Below, in pieces: positions 36,505-44,384 of a stretch of DNA of 55,697 nucleotides. A program made the position numbers and the translations under genes. The notes under the pieces were generated by a model. That model was given only the letters and a program-made list of their open reading frames with translations, did not search any database and had not been told where the DNA came from. The DNA comes from Micromonospora sp. H61. Lineage in GTDB: Bacteria; Actinomycetota; Actinomycetes; Mycobacteriales; Micromonosporaceae. The stretch is from the NCBI RefSeq assembly GCF_018070325.1, contig NZ_JAGPXY010000042.1:1-55697 (forward strand). Reading direction: 5' to 3'. Numbering within the stretch: position 1 is the stretch's first letter; each line of letters begins with the position of its first letter.

Positions 36505-38136
36505 TCAGCGGCGGCTCTCGCCGCTGCCGATCTCCTCGCGCTCCGGCCGGGCCTCGACCGGCGGGTGCCCCGGCGAGACAGGCGCCTCGACCGGCTTCTC
36601 GATCGGGTAGAAGAAGCCCCGGATGGCCGGCCCGAGGGCCCCCAGCCGGTTCATCTTCTTGGGCACGACCCAACCGACGTAGTCGAGTTGGCCGTGACCG
36701 TCCGCGTGCCCGTTGGACGCGCTGAGCGGCTGGTGCACCTCGACGAACCGGCCGTCCGGCATGCGCCGGATGATGCCCGTCTCGACGCCGTGCGCGAGGA
36801 CCTCCCGGTCGTGCTGCTGCAGACCCAGGCAGAGCCGGTAGGTGACGTAGTACGCCAGCGGCGGGACCACCAGCAGGCCGATGCGGCCCGCCCAGGTCAT
36901 CGCGTTCAGGCTGATCTGGAACTTGTCCGCGATCACGTCGTTGGCGCCGGAGAGCGTCAGCACGATGTAGAACGAGACGGCCATGGCGCCGACGGCGGTC
37001 CGGGCCGGAGCGTCCCGGGGACGCTCGAGCAGGTTGTGGCTCTTGCGGTCCTTGAGGTGCCGGGCTTCCAGGAACGGGTACATCGTCGACAGGCCCACCA
37101 GGATGCCGGGCAGCACCACCGTCGGCCAGAACAGCGGCGGGATGACGTACCCGTCGCCGAGCGGGATGTTGATTTCCCAGGCCGGCATGAGTCGGGTCGA
37201 CCCGTCGAGGAACATGACGTACCAGTCGGGCTGGCTGGCGGCCGAGACCACCCACGCCTCGTACGGGCCGAACAACCAGATCGGGTTGATCTGGAACAGA
37301 CCGCCCATCAGCGCGATGACGCCGAAGACGACCATGAAGAAGCCGCCCTGCTTCAGCGCGTACCGCGGGAACATCCGCTCGCCGACCACGTTGTTGTTGG
37401 TCCGGCCGGGGCCGGGCCACTGCGTGTGCTTCTGCTTGAAGACCAGACCCAGGTGGACGCTGATCAGCGCGACCAGCAGACCCGGGATGAGCAGCACGTG
37501 GGCGATGAAGAACCGGCTGATGATGATCGTGCCCGGGAACTCGCCAGCGAAGACCGACGAGGTGACCCAGGAGCCGATCACCGGGATGGACAGCATGATC
37601 GCCGAAGCGATCCGCAGGCCGGTGCCGGACAGGCCGTCGTCCGGCAGCGAGTAGCCGGTGAAGCCGGCCAGGAAGCCGACCCAGAACAGCAGCGAACCGA
37701 TGATCCAGTTGGTCTCACGCGGCTTGCGGAAGGCGCCGGTGAAGAAGACCCGCAGCATGTGCACGACGATCGCGGCCATGAACAGCAGCGCCGCCCAGTG
37801 GTGCATCTGCCGCATCACCAGACCGCCGCGGACGTCGAACGAGATGTCCAGGCTGGAGGCGTACGCGGCGGACATCGGGGTGCCCTGCAACGGCGCGTAG
37901 CTGCCGTTGTAGACCACCTCGGTCATCGCCGGCTCGAAGAAGAAGGTGAGGAACACACCGGTCAGCAGCAGCACGACGAACGAGAAGAGCGCGATCTCGC
38001 CGAGCAGGAAGGACCAGTGGTCCGGGAAGACCTTGTTCAGCAGCTTGCGCAGCGGGGTGGCCACCGCGAAGCGGTCGTCCACTCCCACCGCGGCCTTGCC
38101 CGGCGTCGCCGCAAGGTCAAACTTTCGACGCTTCAT
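36505..38136 (-). CDS. qcrB: Cytochrome bc1 complex cytochrome b subunit
   Basis: This 543-residue membrane subunit oxidises menaquinol in the actinobacterial bcc-aa3 supercomplex. Haem b ligand histidines lie in MRQMHHWAALLFMAAIVVHMLR (His112 or His113, and His126) and FIAHVLLIPGLLVALISVHLGL (His213, His228). The Qo motif PDWY (in ASQPDWYVMF) replaces the PEWY of many species, as is usual in actinobacteria. The long C-terminal extension beyond the eight TM segments is also typical of this group. The ATG overlaps the qcrA stop by ATGA. Orthologue of M. tuberculosis Rv2196. Confidence 0.97.
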   Translation of the reverse strand: MKRRKFDLAATPGKAAVGVDDRFAVATPLRKLLNKVFPDHWSFLLGEIALFSFVVLLLTGVFLTFFFEPAMTEVVYNGSYAPLQGTPMSAAYASSLDISFDVRGGLVMRQMHHWAALLFMAAIVVHMLRVFFTGAFRKPRETNWIIGSLLFWVGFLAGFTGYSLPDDGLSGTGLRIASAIMLSIPVIGSWVTSSVFAGEFPGTIIISRFFIAHVLLIPGLLVALISVHLGLVFKQKHTQWPGPGRTNNNVVGERMFPRYALKQGGFFMVVFGVIALMGGLFQINPIWLFGPYEAWVVSAASQPDWYVMFLDGSTRLMPAWEINIPLGDGYVIPPLFWPTVVLPGILVGLSTMYPFLEARHLKDRKSHNLLERPRDAPARTAVGAMAVSFYIVLTLSGANDVIADKFQISLNAMTWAGRIGLLVVPPLAYYVTYRLCLGLQQHDREVLAHGVETGIIRRMPDGRFVEVHQPLSASNGHADGHGQLDYVGWVVPKKMNRLGALGPAIRGFFYPIEKPVEAPVSPGHPPVEARPEREEIGSGESRR

Positions 38137-39221
38137 GGCCGCTCCCAGAAATCAGGCCCGACGGTCTCGGTGTAGTCGGACTTCGCCACGAAGAAGCCCT
38201 CGGAGTCCACCTCGATCGGCAGCTGCGGCAGCCGGCGGCTGGCGGGGCCGAAGATTGGCCGGGCGTTGTCGGTGATCAGGAACTGGGACTGGTGGCACGG
38301 GCAGAGCAGCCGGTTGGTCTGCTGCTCGTACAGGCTGGCCGGGCATCCCGCGTGCGTGCAGATCTTGGAGAACGCCGCGTAGTTGCCCCACATGTAGTCG
38401 CCGTGGCCGATCTTCTCGTTGGCCCGGCGCGACTCCTGCGCGTCCGAGTCGCGGAGGTGGATCAGCAGCGTCGGCGAGTCGGCGTGCTTGTTGCTCACAC
38501 CGTGGTCGATGCCGGGGAAGACGGTCAGCTGCCCACCGGTGCTGATGTCCGCCGGACGGACCGGACGGCCGTCCTCGCGGACCAGGCGGATCCGCTCGCC
38601 GCCCTCGGCCGTGGCGAACCCGGTGGTGAACATCTGGTTGTTCTTGTGCGGCTGCGAGATCAGGCCGCCGACCAGCGGCGCCGCGGCGACCGCGGCGACC
38701 GGCGCGAGACCGGCCAGCAGCGAGATGCCGAGCAGGGGACGACGCTTCACGCCCAGTTCGTCCGCCATGTAGAGCATGGTCTGGCCGGTGATGGTGCGGC
38801 CTTCGGAGTCCACCTGGCCCTCGTGCCGGTCCTGGATCGAGACCTCCTTGGGCAGCAACTTCTTGCCCCAGGTCAGGATGCCGAAGCCGACGGCGAGCAG
38901 CGCCACGCCGAGGGTGAAGCCGAGCAGCGGGGTGTAGAACTTGTCGCCGCCCCGGCCCGCCTCGTACTGCCACGGCCACCAGATGTAGATGGCCAGGAAG
39001 GCGGTCGCGGCCAGGCCGGTGATCAGGAAGAAGCCGGCGACCACCCGGGTCAGCCGACGCTCCGCCTTGGTGCCCGGCAGCACCTGCGGCTCGTAGTGGA
39101 CGATCTCGATGTCGTCCCGACGCGCGCCTTCACGAACGATGTCGAACCGGGTCAGCTTGGGGTCGTTCACGTCGAGCGGCTCCGGGCCCTGTGGGGCCTG
39201 GTGCTCGGGGTGGGTGCTCAT
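38133..39221 (-). CDS. qcrA: Cytochrome bc1 complex Rieske iron-sulfur subunit
   Basis: This 362-residue Rieske protein has three transmembrane helices (about 59-80, 98-117 and 164-186), as in actinobacterial QcrA, and the [2Fe-2S] site CTHAGC (Cys288, His290, Cys293) with CPCH (Cys307, His310; Cys309 with Cys293 forms the disulfide). The ATG is at 39219-39221, 64 bp after the qcrC stop. It transfers electrons from menaquinol at the Qo site to the QcrC haems. Confidence 0.97.
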   Translation of the reverse strand: MSTHPEHQAPQGPEPLDVNDPKLTRFDIVREGARRDDIEIVHYEPQVLPGTKAERRLTRVVAGFFLITGLAATAFLAIYIWWPWQYEAGRGGDKFYTPLLGFTLGVALLAVGFGILTWGKKLLPKEVSIQDRHEGQVDSEGRTITGQTMLYMADELGVKRRPLLGISLLAGLAPVAAVAAAPLVGGLISQPHKNNQMFTTGFATAEGGERIRLVREDGRPVRPADISTGGQLTVFPGIDHGVSNKHADSPTLLIHLRDSDAQESRRANEKIGHGDYMWGNYAAFSKICTHAGCPASLYEQQTNRLLCPCHQSQFLITDNARPIFGPASRRLPQLPIEVDSEGFFVAKSDYTETVGPDFWERP

Positions 39222-39285
39222 GCCGTCACCTCGCTACGGGTGGCGCCGAGCGGCACCACAGCACTGAATCGGATGGCCTGCTCGA

Positions 39286-40122
39286 TCACGACTTACCCGC
39301 AATCCACAGGCTAGCGAAGACGAGCGCCACGATGCCAACCAGGAAGATCGCCAGGCCCTCGGTGGACGGGCCGTACCGTCCGAGGTTGAACCCACCCGGG
39401 TCCTGGTCGTGCTTCAGCGTCTCCTGGATGTAGGCGATGATGTCGGCCTTCTGCTCCGGCCGGAGCTGGTTGTCGCCGAACACCGGCATGTTCTGCGGGC
39501 CACTCAGCATCGCCGCGTAGATCTGGCGGTCGGTCGCGGGGTGCAGGCTCGGGGCGAACTTGCCCGAGGAGAGCGCACCGCCGCCACCACCGAACGCGTG
39601 GCACTGCGAGCAGTTGATCCGGAACAGCTCACCGCCGGAGGCGATGTTGCCGTCCTCGCGGAGGTCGTCGCCCTCGGGCACGACCGGGCCGCCGCCAAGC
39701 TCCTGGATGTACTGGGCCAGCTGACGGGTCTGCTCGTCGGTGAAGACCGGGGGCTTGCGGTGCGCCTGGGCCTCCTGGCGGGCCATCGGCATCCGCCCGG
39801 AGCTGACCTGGAACTCGACCGATGCCGCGCCGACGCCGATCAGGCTCGGCCCGCGGCCCTCGACACCCTGGGCGTTGCGGCCGTGGCAGGTCACGCAGCT
39901 CACGTCGAACAGCGCCTTGCCCTCGGCGGCGGCGCCGGTCAGCTGCGGGTTGTCCTGCGCCTGGGCGCCCGGGGCGAAGACGGTGTACGCGCCACCGGCG
40001 AGCATCAGCGCGGCGATCAGCCGGACCGCGGCGCCCAGCCGGCGGCGGCCCCTGCTGCGCGCGGCGGGCCGCTCACGCAACCGCGCGAGCAGACCGCGTC
40101 GGCGGTCGTTGTCAGAAGTCAT
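39286..40122 (-). CDS. qcrC: Cytochrome bc1 complex dihaem cytochrome c subunit
   Basis: This 278-residue subunit has an Arg-rich N-terminus followed by a signal/anchor (AAVRLIAALMLAGGAYTVFA), two c-type haem sites (CVTCH at 76-80 and CSQCH at 171-175), axial methionines (GRMPM; QNMPVFG) and a C-terminal transmembrane helix (LAIFLVGIVALVFASLWIAG). The two haems replace a separate soluble cytochrome c and wire the bc1 complex directly to cytochrome aa3. It lies 70 bp downstream of ctaE in the same operon. Confidence 0.97.
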   Translation of the reverse strand: MTSDNDRRRGLLARLRERPAARSRGRRRLGAAVRLIAALMLAGGAYTVFAPGAQAQDNPQLTGAAAEGKALFDVSCVTCHGRNAQGVEGRGPSLIGVGAASVEFQVSSGRMPMARQEAQAHRKPPVFTDEQTRQLAQYIQELGGGPVVPEGDDLREDGNIASGGELFRINCSQCHAFGGGGGALSSGKFAPSLHPATDRQIYAAMLSGPQNMPVFGDNQLRPEQKADIIAYIQETLKHDQDPGGFNLGRYGPSTEGLAIFLVGIVALVFASLWIAGKS

Positions 40123-40192
40123 GAGCGGTGTCCTTAACCGGTTGGACCTGTCTCAGGGGACGGAGCAGCAGCGCGGAATGTGACGCGCAAGA

Positions 40193-40792
40193 TCACTGGA
40201 GCCAGTAGATCATGGCGTACAGCCCGATCCACACGACGTCGACGAAGTGCCAGTAGTACGACACGACGATCGCCGACGTCGCCTGCGCCGGAGTGAACCG
40301 GCCCATGGTCGTACGGACCATGAAAATGATGAAGGCGATCAGACCACCGGTCACGTGCAGGCCGTGGAAGCCGGTGGTCAGGTAGAACACCGACCCGTAC
40401 CCGTCTTCGTTGATCTTGATGCCGTCGGCGACCAGGTGCCGGTACTCGTTCAGCTGGCCGAGGACGAAGATCAGGCCCATCACGAAGGTGACGGTGAACC
40501 AGCGCCGCAGCGCGTGCACGTCACCCTTCTCCGCCGCGAAGACGCCGAGCTGGCACGTCACCGAGGACAGCACCAGGATCACCGTGAAGGTGGTCGCGTA
40601 CGGGATGTTCAGCGCCTCGGTGTGCTTCTCCCACTGCTCCGGCGCAGCCGCGCGGATGGAGAAGTACATCGCGAACAGCGCCGCGAAGAACATGAGTTCG
40701 CTGGAGAGCCACACGATCGTCCCGACGCTGACCATGTTTGGTCGGGTCAGAGAGTGGATCCGGCTCTTGTCAATGGCTGGGGCCGCAGTCAC
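40193..40792 (-). CDS. ctaE: Cytochrome c oxidase subunit III
   Basis: This 199-residue protein has five transmembrane helices and the COX3 landmarks VGTIVWLSSELMFFAALFAMYF, EDGYGSVFYLTTGFHGLHVTGGLIAF and YYWHFVDVVWIGLYAMIYWLQ. It supports proton uptake in the aa3 oxidase. The GTG start at 40790-40792 has no close ribosome site; an AT-rich hexamer six nt upstream suggests a leaderless transcript. It heads the ctaE-qcrCAB operon, divergent from the ctaG-like gene. Confidence 0.95.
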   Translation of the reverse strand: MTAAPAIDKSRIHSLTRPNMVSVGTIVWLSSELMFFAALFAMYFSIRAAAPEQWEKHTEALNIPYATTFTVILVLSSVTCQLGVFAAEKGDVHALRRWFTVTFVMGLIFVLGQLNEYRHLVADGIKINEDGYGSVFYLTTGFHGLHVTGGLIAFIIFMVRTTMGRFTPAQATSAIVVSYYWHFVDVVWIGLYAMIYWLQ

Positions 40793-40798
40793 GCCGTC

Positions 40799-40804
40799 AT
40801 TATT
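40799..40804 (-). promoter_or_regulatory. Candidate -10 element for ctaE-qcrCAB
   Basis: On the minus strand this reads AATAAT and ends six nt before the ctaE GTG, consistent with a leaderless respiratory-operon transcript. It is the most AT-rich point in the divergent interval. Confidence 0.4.
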
Positions 40805-40887
40805 GCCCCTGACCGGGGCCGCCGATCAGCGGGGTGGCAAACCCGCGCCTTCCGTGGCCCGAGCGTCAGGGTCCGGTTCACCTGGCC

Positions 40888-40893
40888 TAGCCT
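40888..40893 (+). promoter_or_regulatory. -10 element, leaderless start of the ctaG-like gene
   Basis: TAGCCT matches TANNNT and ends seven nt before the GTG at 40901. No ribosome site is present, so a leaderless transcript is predicted. Confidence 0.5.
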
Positions 40894-40900
40894 GAAAAGC

Positions 40901-41821
40901 GTGCTGCACGTCGATCCGATCTTCGCCGCCACCTCGGCCCCGCCGCCGTTCACCGTCGGCGCGGTGCTGACCGAGACCCGGCTGGACAGCTGGCTGGCCC
41001 TCGGCCTGGTGCTCGCCGCCGGCCTGTACCTCTACGGGGTGTACCGGCTGCGCCTGCGGGGCGACCGCTGGCCGATCGCCCGTACCGTGTTCTTCCTCGG
41101 CCCCGGCCTGGGCGGCATCGCGCTCGTCACGGTCAGTGGGCTGCACGCGTACGACACCGCGCTGCTGTCCGTGCACATGATCCAGCACATGGTGCTGTCC
41201 ATGGTGGCGCCGATCTTCCTGGCGCTGGGCGCGCCGATGACCCTGGCCCTGCGGACCCTGCCGGTCGGGCCACGCAAGCGCCTGCTCGCGATCGTGCACA
41301 GCCGCGTCGCCCGGGTCTACAGCTTCCCGCTGGTGGCGTTCGCCATCTTCGTGGTCAACCCGTTCGTGCTGTACTTCAGTGACCTGTACCGCTACACCCT
41401 CGAACACGCCTGGGCGCACGAGCTGGTGCACGCGCACTTCATCATGACCGGCTGCGTGTTCTTCTGGCCGCTGCTCGGCCTCGACCCGCTGCCCGGCCGC
41501 TGGCCGTACCCGGCGCGTGCGCTGCTGATGCTGCTCTCCGTGCCGTTCCACACAGTGCTCGGCCTCACCATCATGCAGAGCAGCACGCTCTTCGGCGGGG
41601 ACTGGTACCCGTCGCTCAACCTCGGTTGGGTCGACCCGTGGCAGGACCAGGTGGTCGCCGGCGGCATCCTCTGGGCCGGTGGCGAGTTCGTCAGTGTGAC
41701 CATGCTCGCGGTGCTGGTGGTGCAGTGGGTCAAGCAGTCCGAGCGGGAGGCCCGCCGGGTGGACCGCGAGCTGGACCGCCAGGAGGCCCGCGAACGCGCC
41801 GCCGACGCCGCGCCGGCCTGA
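40901..41821 (+). CDS. Cytochrome c oxidase assembly protein (CtaG/Caa3 family)
   Basis: This 306-residue membrane protein of the Caa3_CtaG family has about seven transmembrane segments and the conserved histidine segments HMIQHMVLSMVAP and HELVHAHFIMTG, plus FWPLLGLDPLP and PFHTVLGLTIMQS. The family is linked to copper insertion into the oxidase. The charged C-terminus (KQSEREARRVDRELDRQEARERA) is cytosolic. Divergence from ctaE fits an assembly role. Confidence 0.88.
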   Translation: MLHVDPIFAATSAPPPFTVGAVLTETRLDSWLALGLVLAAGLYLYGVYRLRLRGDRWPIARTVFFLGPGLGGIALVTVSGLHAYDTALLSVHMIQHMVLSMVAPIFLALGAPMTLALRTLPVGPRKRLLAIVHSRVARVYSFPLVAFAIFVVNPFVLYFSDLYRYTLEHAWAHELVHAHFIMTGCVFFWPLLGLDPLPGRWPYPARALLMLLSVPFHTVLGLTIMQSSTLFGGDWYPSLNLGWVDPWQDQVVAGGILWAGGEFVSVTMLAVLVVQWVKQSEREARRVDRELDRQEARERAADAAPA

Positions 41822-41887
41822 GCTGCCCGGACGGTACGCCCCGACCCGCGACGCCGGGCGGGATGTCGGCTACGTCACGCCGACCGG

Positions 41888-41893
41888 TACGAT
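41888..41893 (+). promoter_or_regulatory. Predicted -10 element for the receiver-like gene
   Basis: TACGAT fits TANNNT and lies 31 bp before the ATG at 41925, which has the ribosome site AGGTGGGAG. Confidence 0.4.
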
Positions 41894-41924
41894 CTGCGGG
41901 CAGCTACGAGGTGGGAGTTCCGGC

Positions 41925-42320
41925 ATGACCGATCGTCTTTGCACCGTGTTGCTCTACAGCGACGACCCGCAGGTCCGTGATCGGATGCGGATGGCCGTCG
42001 GCACCCGGCCCGCTCCCGGTCTGCAGATCGAGTTCGTCGAGGCGTCGACCTACGCGGAGACGATCCGGCTGGTCGACGACTACGAGATCGACCTGCTGCT
42101 GCTCGACGGTGAGGCGAGCCCGGGCGGCGGCATCGGCATCGCCCGCCAGGTCAAGGACGACCGCGACGACGCTCCCCCGACCTGCCTGGTGATCGCCCGC
42201 GCCGCCGACCGATGGCTCGCCGCGTACGCCGAGGTCGACGCGACGCTGGTGCACCCGCTCGACCCGGTGACCACCGGCGGCACGGTGGCCGAGTTGCTGC
42301 GGACGCACGCACCCGCCTGA
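41925..42320 (+). CDS. Single-domain receiver-like protein, degenerate switch residues
   Basis: This 131-residue protein has the CheY-like order: LLYSDDPQVRDR (acid pair), LLLLDGEASPGGGIGIARQVK (phospho-acceptor-like Asp in the third strand), CLVIARAADRW (the usual Thr/Ser is Ala) and LVHPLDP, where the conserved Lys of the KP motif is His. It has no output domain. It may work as a phosphorylation-independent binding module. It is in a unit with trpD (91 bp apart). No partner kinase is near. Confidence 0.8.
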   Translation: MTDRLCTVLLYSDDPQVRDRMRMAVGTRPAPGLQIEFVEASTYAETIRLVDDYEIDLLLLDGEASPGGGIGIARQVKDDRDDAPPTCLVIARAADRWLAAYAEVDATLVHPLDPVTTGGTVAELLRTHAPA

Positions 42321-42411
42321 CGTCCCACGCTCCTCCGGCACCCCCACGGCGCCGGATCTCCTCGGCGCCGGTTCCAGCCCACCCGCACTTCGCATGCTCG
42401 GGAGGCCCGCC

Positions 42412-43458
42412 ATGGGCGATCGGACCTGGCCGCACCTGCTCAACGCGCTGCTGCGCGGTGACGAACTCTCCACCGCCGACACCGCCTGGGCGATGGACGA
42501 GATCATGACCGGTTCGGCGAGCGCGGCGCAGATCGCCGCCTTCGCCGTGGCGCTGCGGGCCAAGGGGGAGACCCCCGCGGAGCTGGCCGGCCTGGTGCAG
42601 GCGATGCTCGGTCGCGCGGTCCCGGTGACGCTCCCCGAGGAGCTGCGCCGCACCGCGCTCGACGTGGTCGGCACCGGCGGTGACCTCGCCCACACGGTGA
42701 ACATCTCCACGATGACGGCGCTGGTGGTCGCCGGCACGGGCGTTCGTGTGGTGAAGCACGGCAACCGGGCCGCCTCCTCCCTGTGCGGCACCGCCGACCT
42801 GCTGGAGTTCCTCGGCATCCCGCTGGATCTCGGCCCGGAGCAGGTTGCCCGCTGTGTGGAGGAAGCCGGCATCGGGTTCTGCTTCGCGGCCCGCTTCCAC
42901 CCTGGGATGCGGCACGCCGGCCCGGTCCGCCGCGAGGTGGGCGTGCCCACCTTCTTCAACTTCCTCGGCCCACTGACCAACCCGGCCCGCCCTCGGGCCG
43001 GCGCGGTCGGCTGCTTCGACCTGCGGATGGCCCCGGTGATGGCCAGCGTGTTCGCGGCCCGTGGCGACTCGGCGATCGTGATGCGCGGCGAGGACGGGCT
43101 GGACGAGTTCACCACGGCCGCGCCGACCAGGATCTGGGCGGCCCAGGGCGGCACCGTACGCGAGGTCGTGCTGGACGCGACCGACCTGAGGGTACCCCGG
43201 TCCACCCTCGCTGACCTGCGGGGCGGTGACGCCGCGTACAACGCGGGCGTGGCCCGTCGCCTGCTGGCCGGCGAGACGGGCCCGGTCCGGGACGCGGTGC
43301 TGGTCAACGCGGCGGCGGCGCTGGCCACCCAGGGCCCGCTGGACGGCGACCTGACCGAGGCGCTCCGCGCCGGCCTGGCCCGTGCCGCCGAGTCGATCGA
43401 CTCCGGCGCGGCCGCCGCGACCCTGGACCGCTGGATCGAGACCGCCAGCGCCGCCTGA
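42412..43458 (+). CDS. trpD: Anthranilate phosphoribosyltransferase
   Basis: This 348-residue enzyme joins anthranilate to PRPP in tryptophan synthesis. Conserved parts are DVVGTGGD (PRPP loop), VNISTMTALVVAG, VKHGNRAASSLCGTADLLE, FCFAARFHPGMRHAGPVRREVGVPTFFNFLGPLTNPARP and GEDGLDEFTT (metal-binding DE). The ATG at 42412 follows GGGAGG by six nt; a GTG/ATG six codons upstream is less likely. Orthologue of M. tuberculosis Rv2192c, also found beside the cytochrome genes. No other trp genes are near. Confidence 0.96.
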   Translation: MGDRTWPHLLNALLRGDELSTADTAWAMDEIMTGSASAAQIAAFAVALRAKGETPAELAGLVQAMLGRAVPVTLPEELRRTALDVVGTGGDLAHTVNISTMTALVVAGTGVRVVKHGNRAASSLCGTADLLEFLGIPLDLGPEQVARCVEEAGIGFCFAARFHPGMRHAGPVRREVGVPTFFNFLGPLTNPARPRAGAVGCFDLRMAPVMASVFAARGDSAIVMRGEDGLDEFTTAAPTRIWAAQGGTVREVVLDATDLRVPRSTLADLRGGDAAYNAGVARRLLAGETGPVRDAVLVNAAAALATQGPLDGDLTEALRAGLARAAESIDSGAAAATLDRWIETASAA

Positions 43459-43613
43459 CCTCACCACCGCCGCGGACGCCGATGAGTGGGCGACCGTGCG
43501 CGGAGATTTGTCGGACCCGTCTGGGAAACTACAGCTGAGTAGTTCTCTGCTGCCGTCGGTGCGTCACTGTCGCATCCGGGGGCGGTCCGCCTGGTATCCG
43601 AGAGGAGACGCCC

Positions 43614-43817
43614 GTGTCGCATCGCGAGCTCTACTGCGACGTCTGCGAGGGCGTGGCGCTGTTCGAGGCGCCGCCCTGCGTCGACAGCCACGGCACCGAC
43701 TGTCCAGAGCTGATCTGCACCGACTGCGGCGCCGCCGTGGTGGTCGGCACGTTCGCCTTCCCGGTCACCCTGCTGGCCGCCCGCCGCCGCCAGCCCGCCC
43801 GCCGCCGCGCCGCCTGA
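43614..43817 (+). CDS. Small zinc-ribbon-like hypothetical protein
   Basis: This 67-residue protein has CDVCEG, DCPELICTDCGAAVVVG (CxxC pairs), a hydrophobic strand and an Arg-rich C-terminus, so it is probably zinc-binding and possibly nucleic-acid binding. The GTG start has GGAGA upstream. It is a single-gene unit closed by a strong terminator at 43880-43912. Function unknown. Confidence 0.75.
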   Translation: MSHRELYCDVCEGVALFEAPPCVDSHGTDCPELICTDCGAAVVVGTFAFPVTLLAARRRQPARRRAA

Positions 43818-43879
43818 CCACAGCACCGCCCGACCGCAGCACCGCCCGGGCCACCCGAGGCGGGGGTGGAACATGACCG

Positions 43880-43912
43880 AAGGCCCGCTCCCCCACTCGG
43901 GGAACGGGCCTT
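43880..43912. terminator. Bidirectional terminator
   Basis: A 14-bp stem with one mismatch (43880-43893 with 43899-43912) and a 5-nt loop lies between the convergent zinc-ribbon and ctaF genes. AA and TT at its ends give the best terminator structure in the window. Confidence 0.75.
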
Positions 43913-43949
43913 GGTCGTGCCGGGTCGGTCGCGACGGCGACCGGGTGGA

Positions 43950-44375
43950 TCAGTGCTCGGCGGTACGCCGGGTGCCGCTGTAGTACTCGAACAGGAGCCC
44001 ACAGGCGGAGAAGACGACGGCCAGCAGGCCGGCGCCGATCAGCCAGTACTGCCAGAACACCATGCCGAGCGCGGCGATCGCGGCGGCCAGCGCCAGACCG
44101 AACGGCCAGTAGCTGCCCGGGCTGAAGAAGCCGACCTCACCGGCGCCGTCGGCGATCTCAGCGTCCGGGCGGTCCTCCGGGCGCAGGTCGATGCGGCGGG
44201 AGACGAACCAGAAGAAACCACCGCACATCGAGCAGAGCAGGAACGACAGCAGCAGGGCGATGGTGCCGACCCACTCGACGCCGCCCGACTCCCCCTGCGT
44301 CCAGGCGCCGTAGAGGATGGTGGCACCGAGGAGGAACCCGGCGATGATCAGGAAGATACGCCACTCGGTCTTCAT
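43950..44375 (-). CDS. ctaF: Cytochrome c oxidase subunit IV (actinobacterial type)
   Basis: This 141-residue four-helix membrane protein matches the actinobacterial CtaF family (MKTEWRIFLIIAGFLLGATILYGAW, then FSPGSYWPFGLALAAAIAALGMVF). It is part of the aa3 oxidase. It starts ten nt after the ctaC stop and is surely co-transcribed with it. Orthologue of M. tuberculosis Rv2199c. Confidence 0.93.
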   Translation of the reverse strand: MKTEWRIFLIIAGFLLGATILYGAWTQGESGGVEWVGTIALLLSFLLCSMCGGFFWFVSRRIDLRPEDRPDAEIADGAGEVGFFSPGSYWPFGLALAAAIAALGMVFWQYWLIGAGLLAVVFSACGLLFEYYSGTRRTAEH

Positions 44376-44384
44376 GCGGCTGCC

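Noticed and set aside
36430..38175. 581-codon plus-strand open frame opposite qcrB
   Set aside because: qcrB is certain; the opposite frame is His/Asp-rich shadow sequence.
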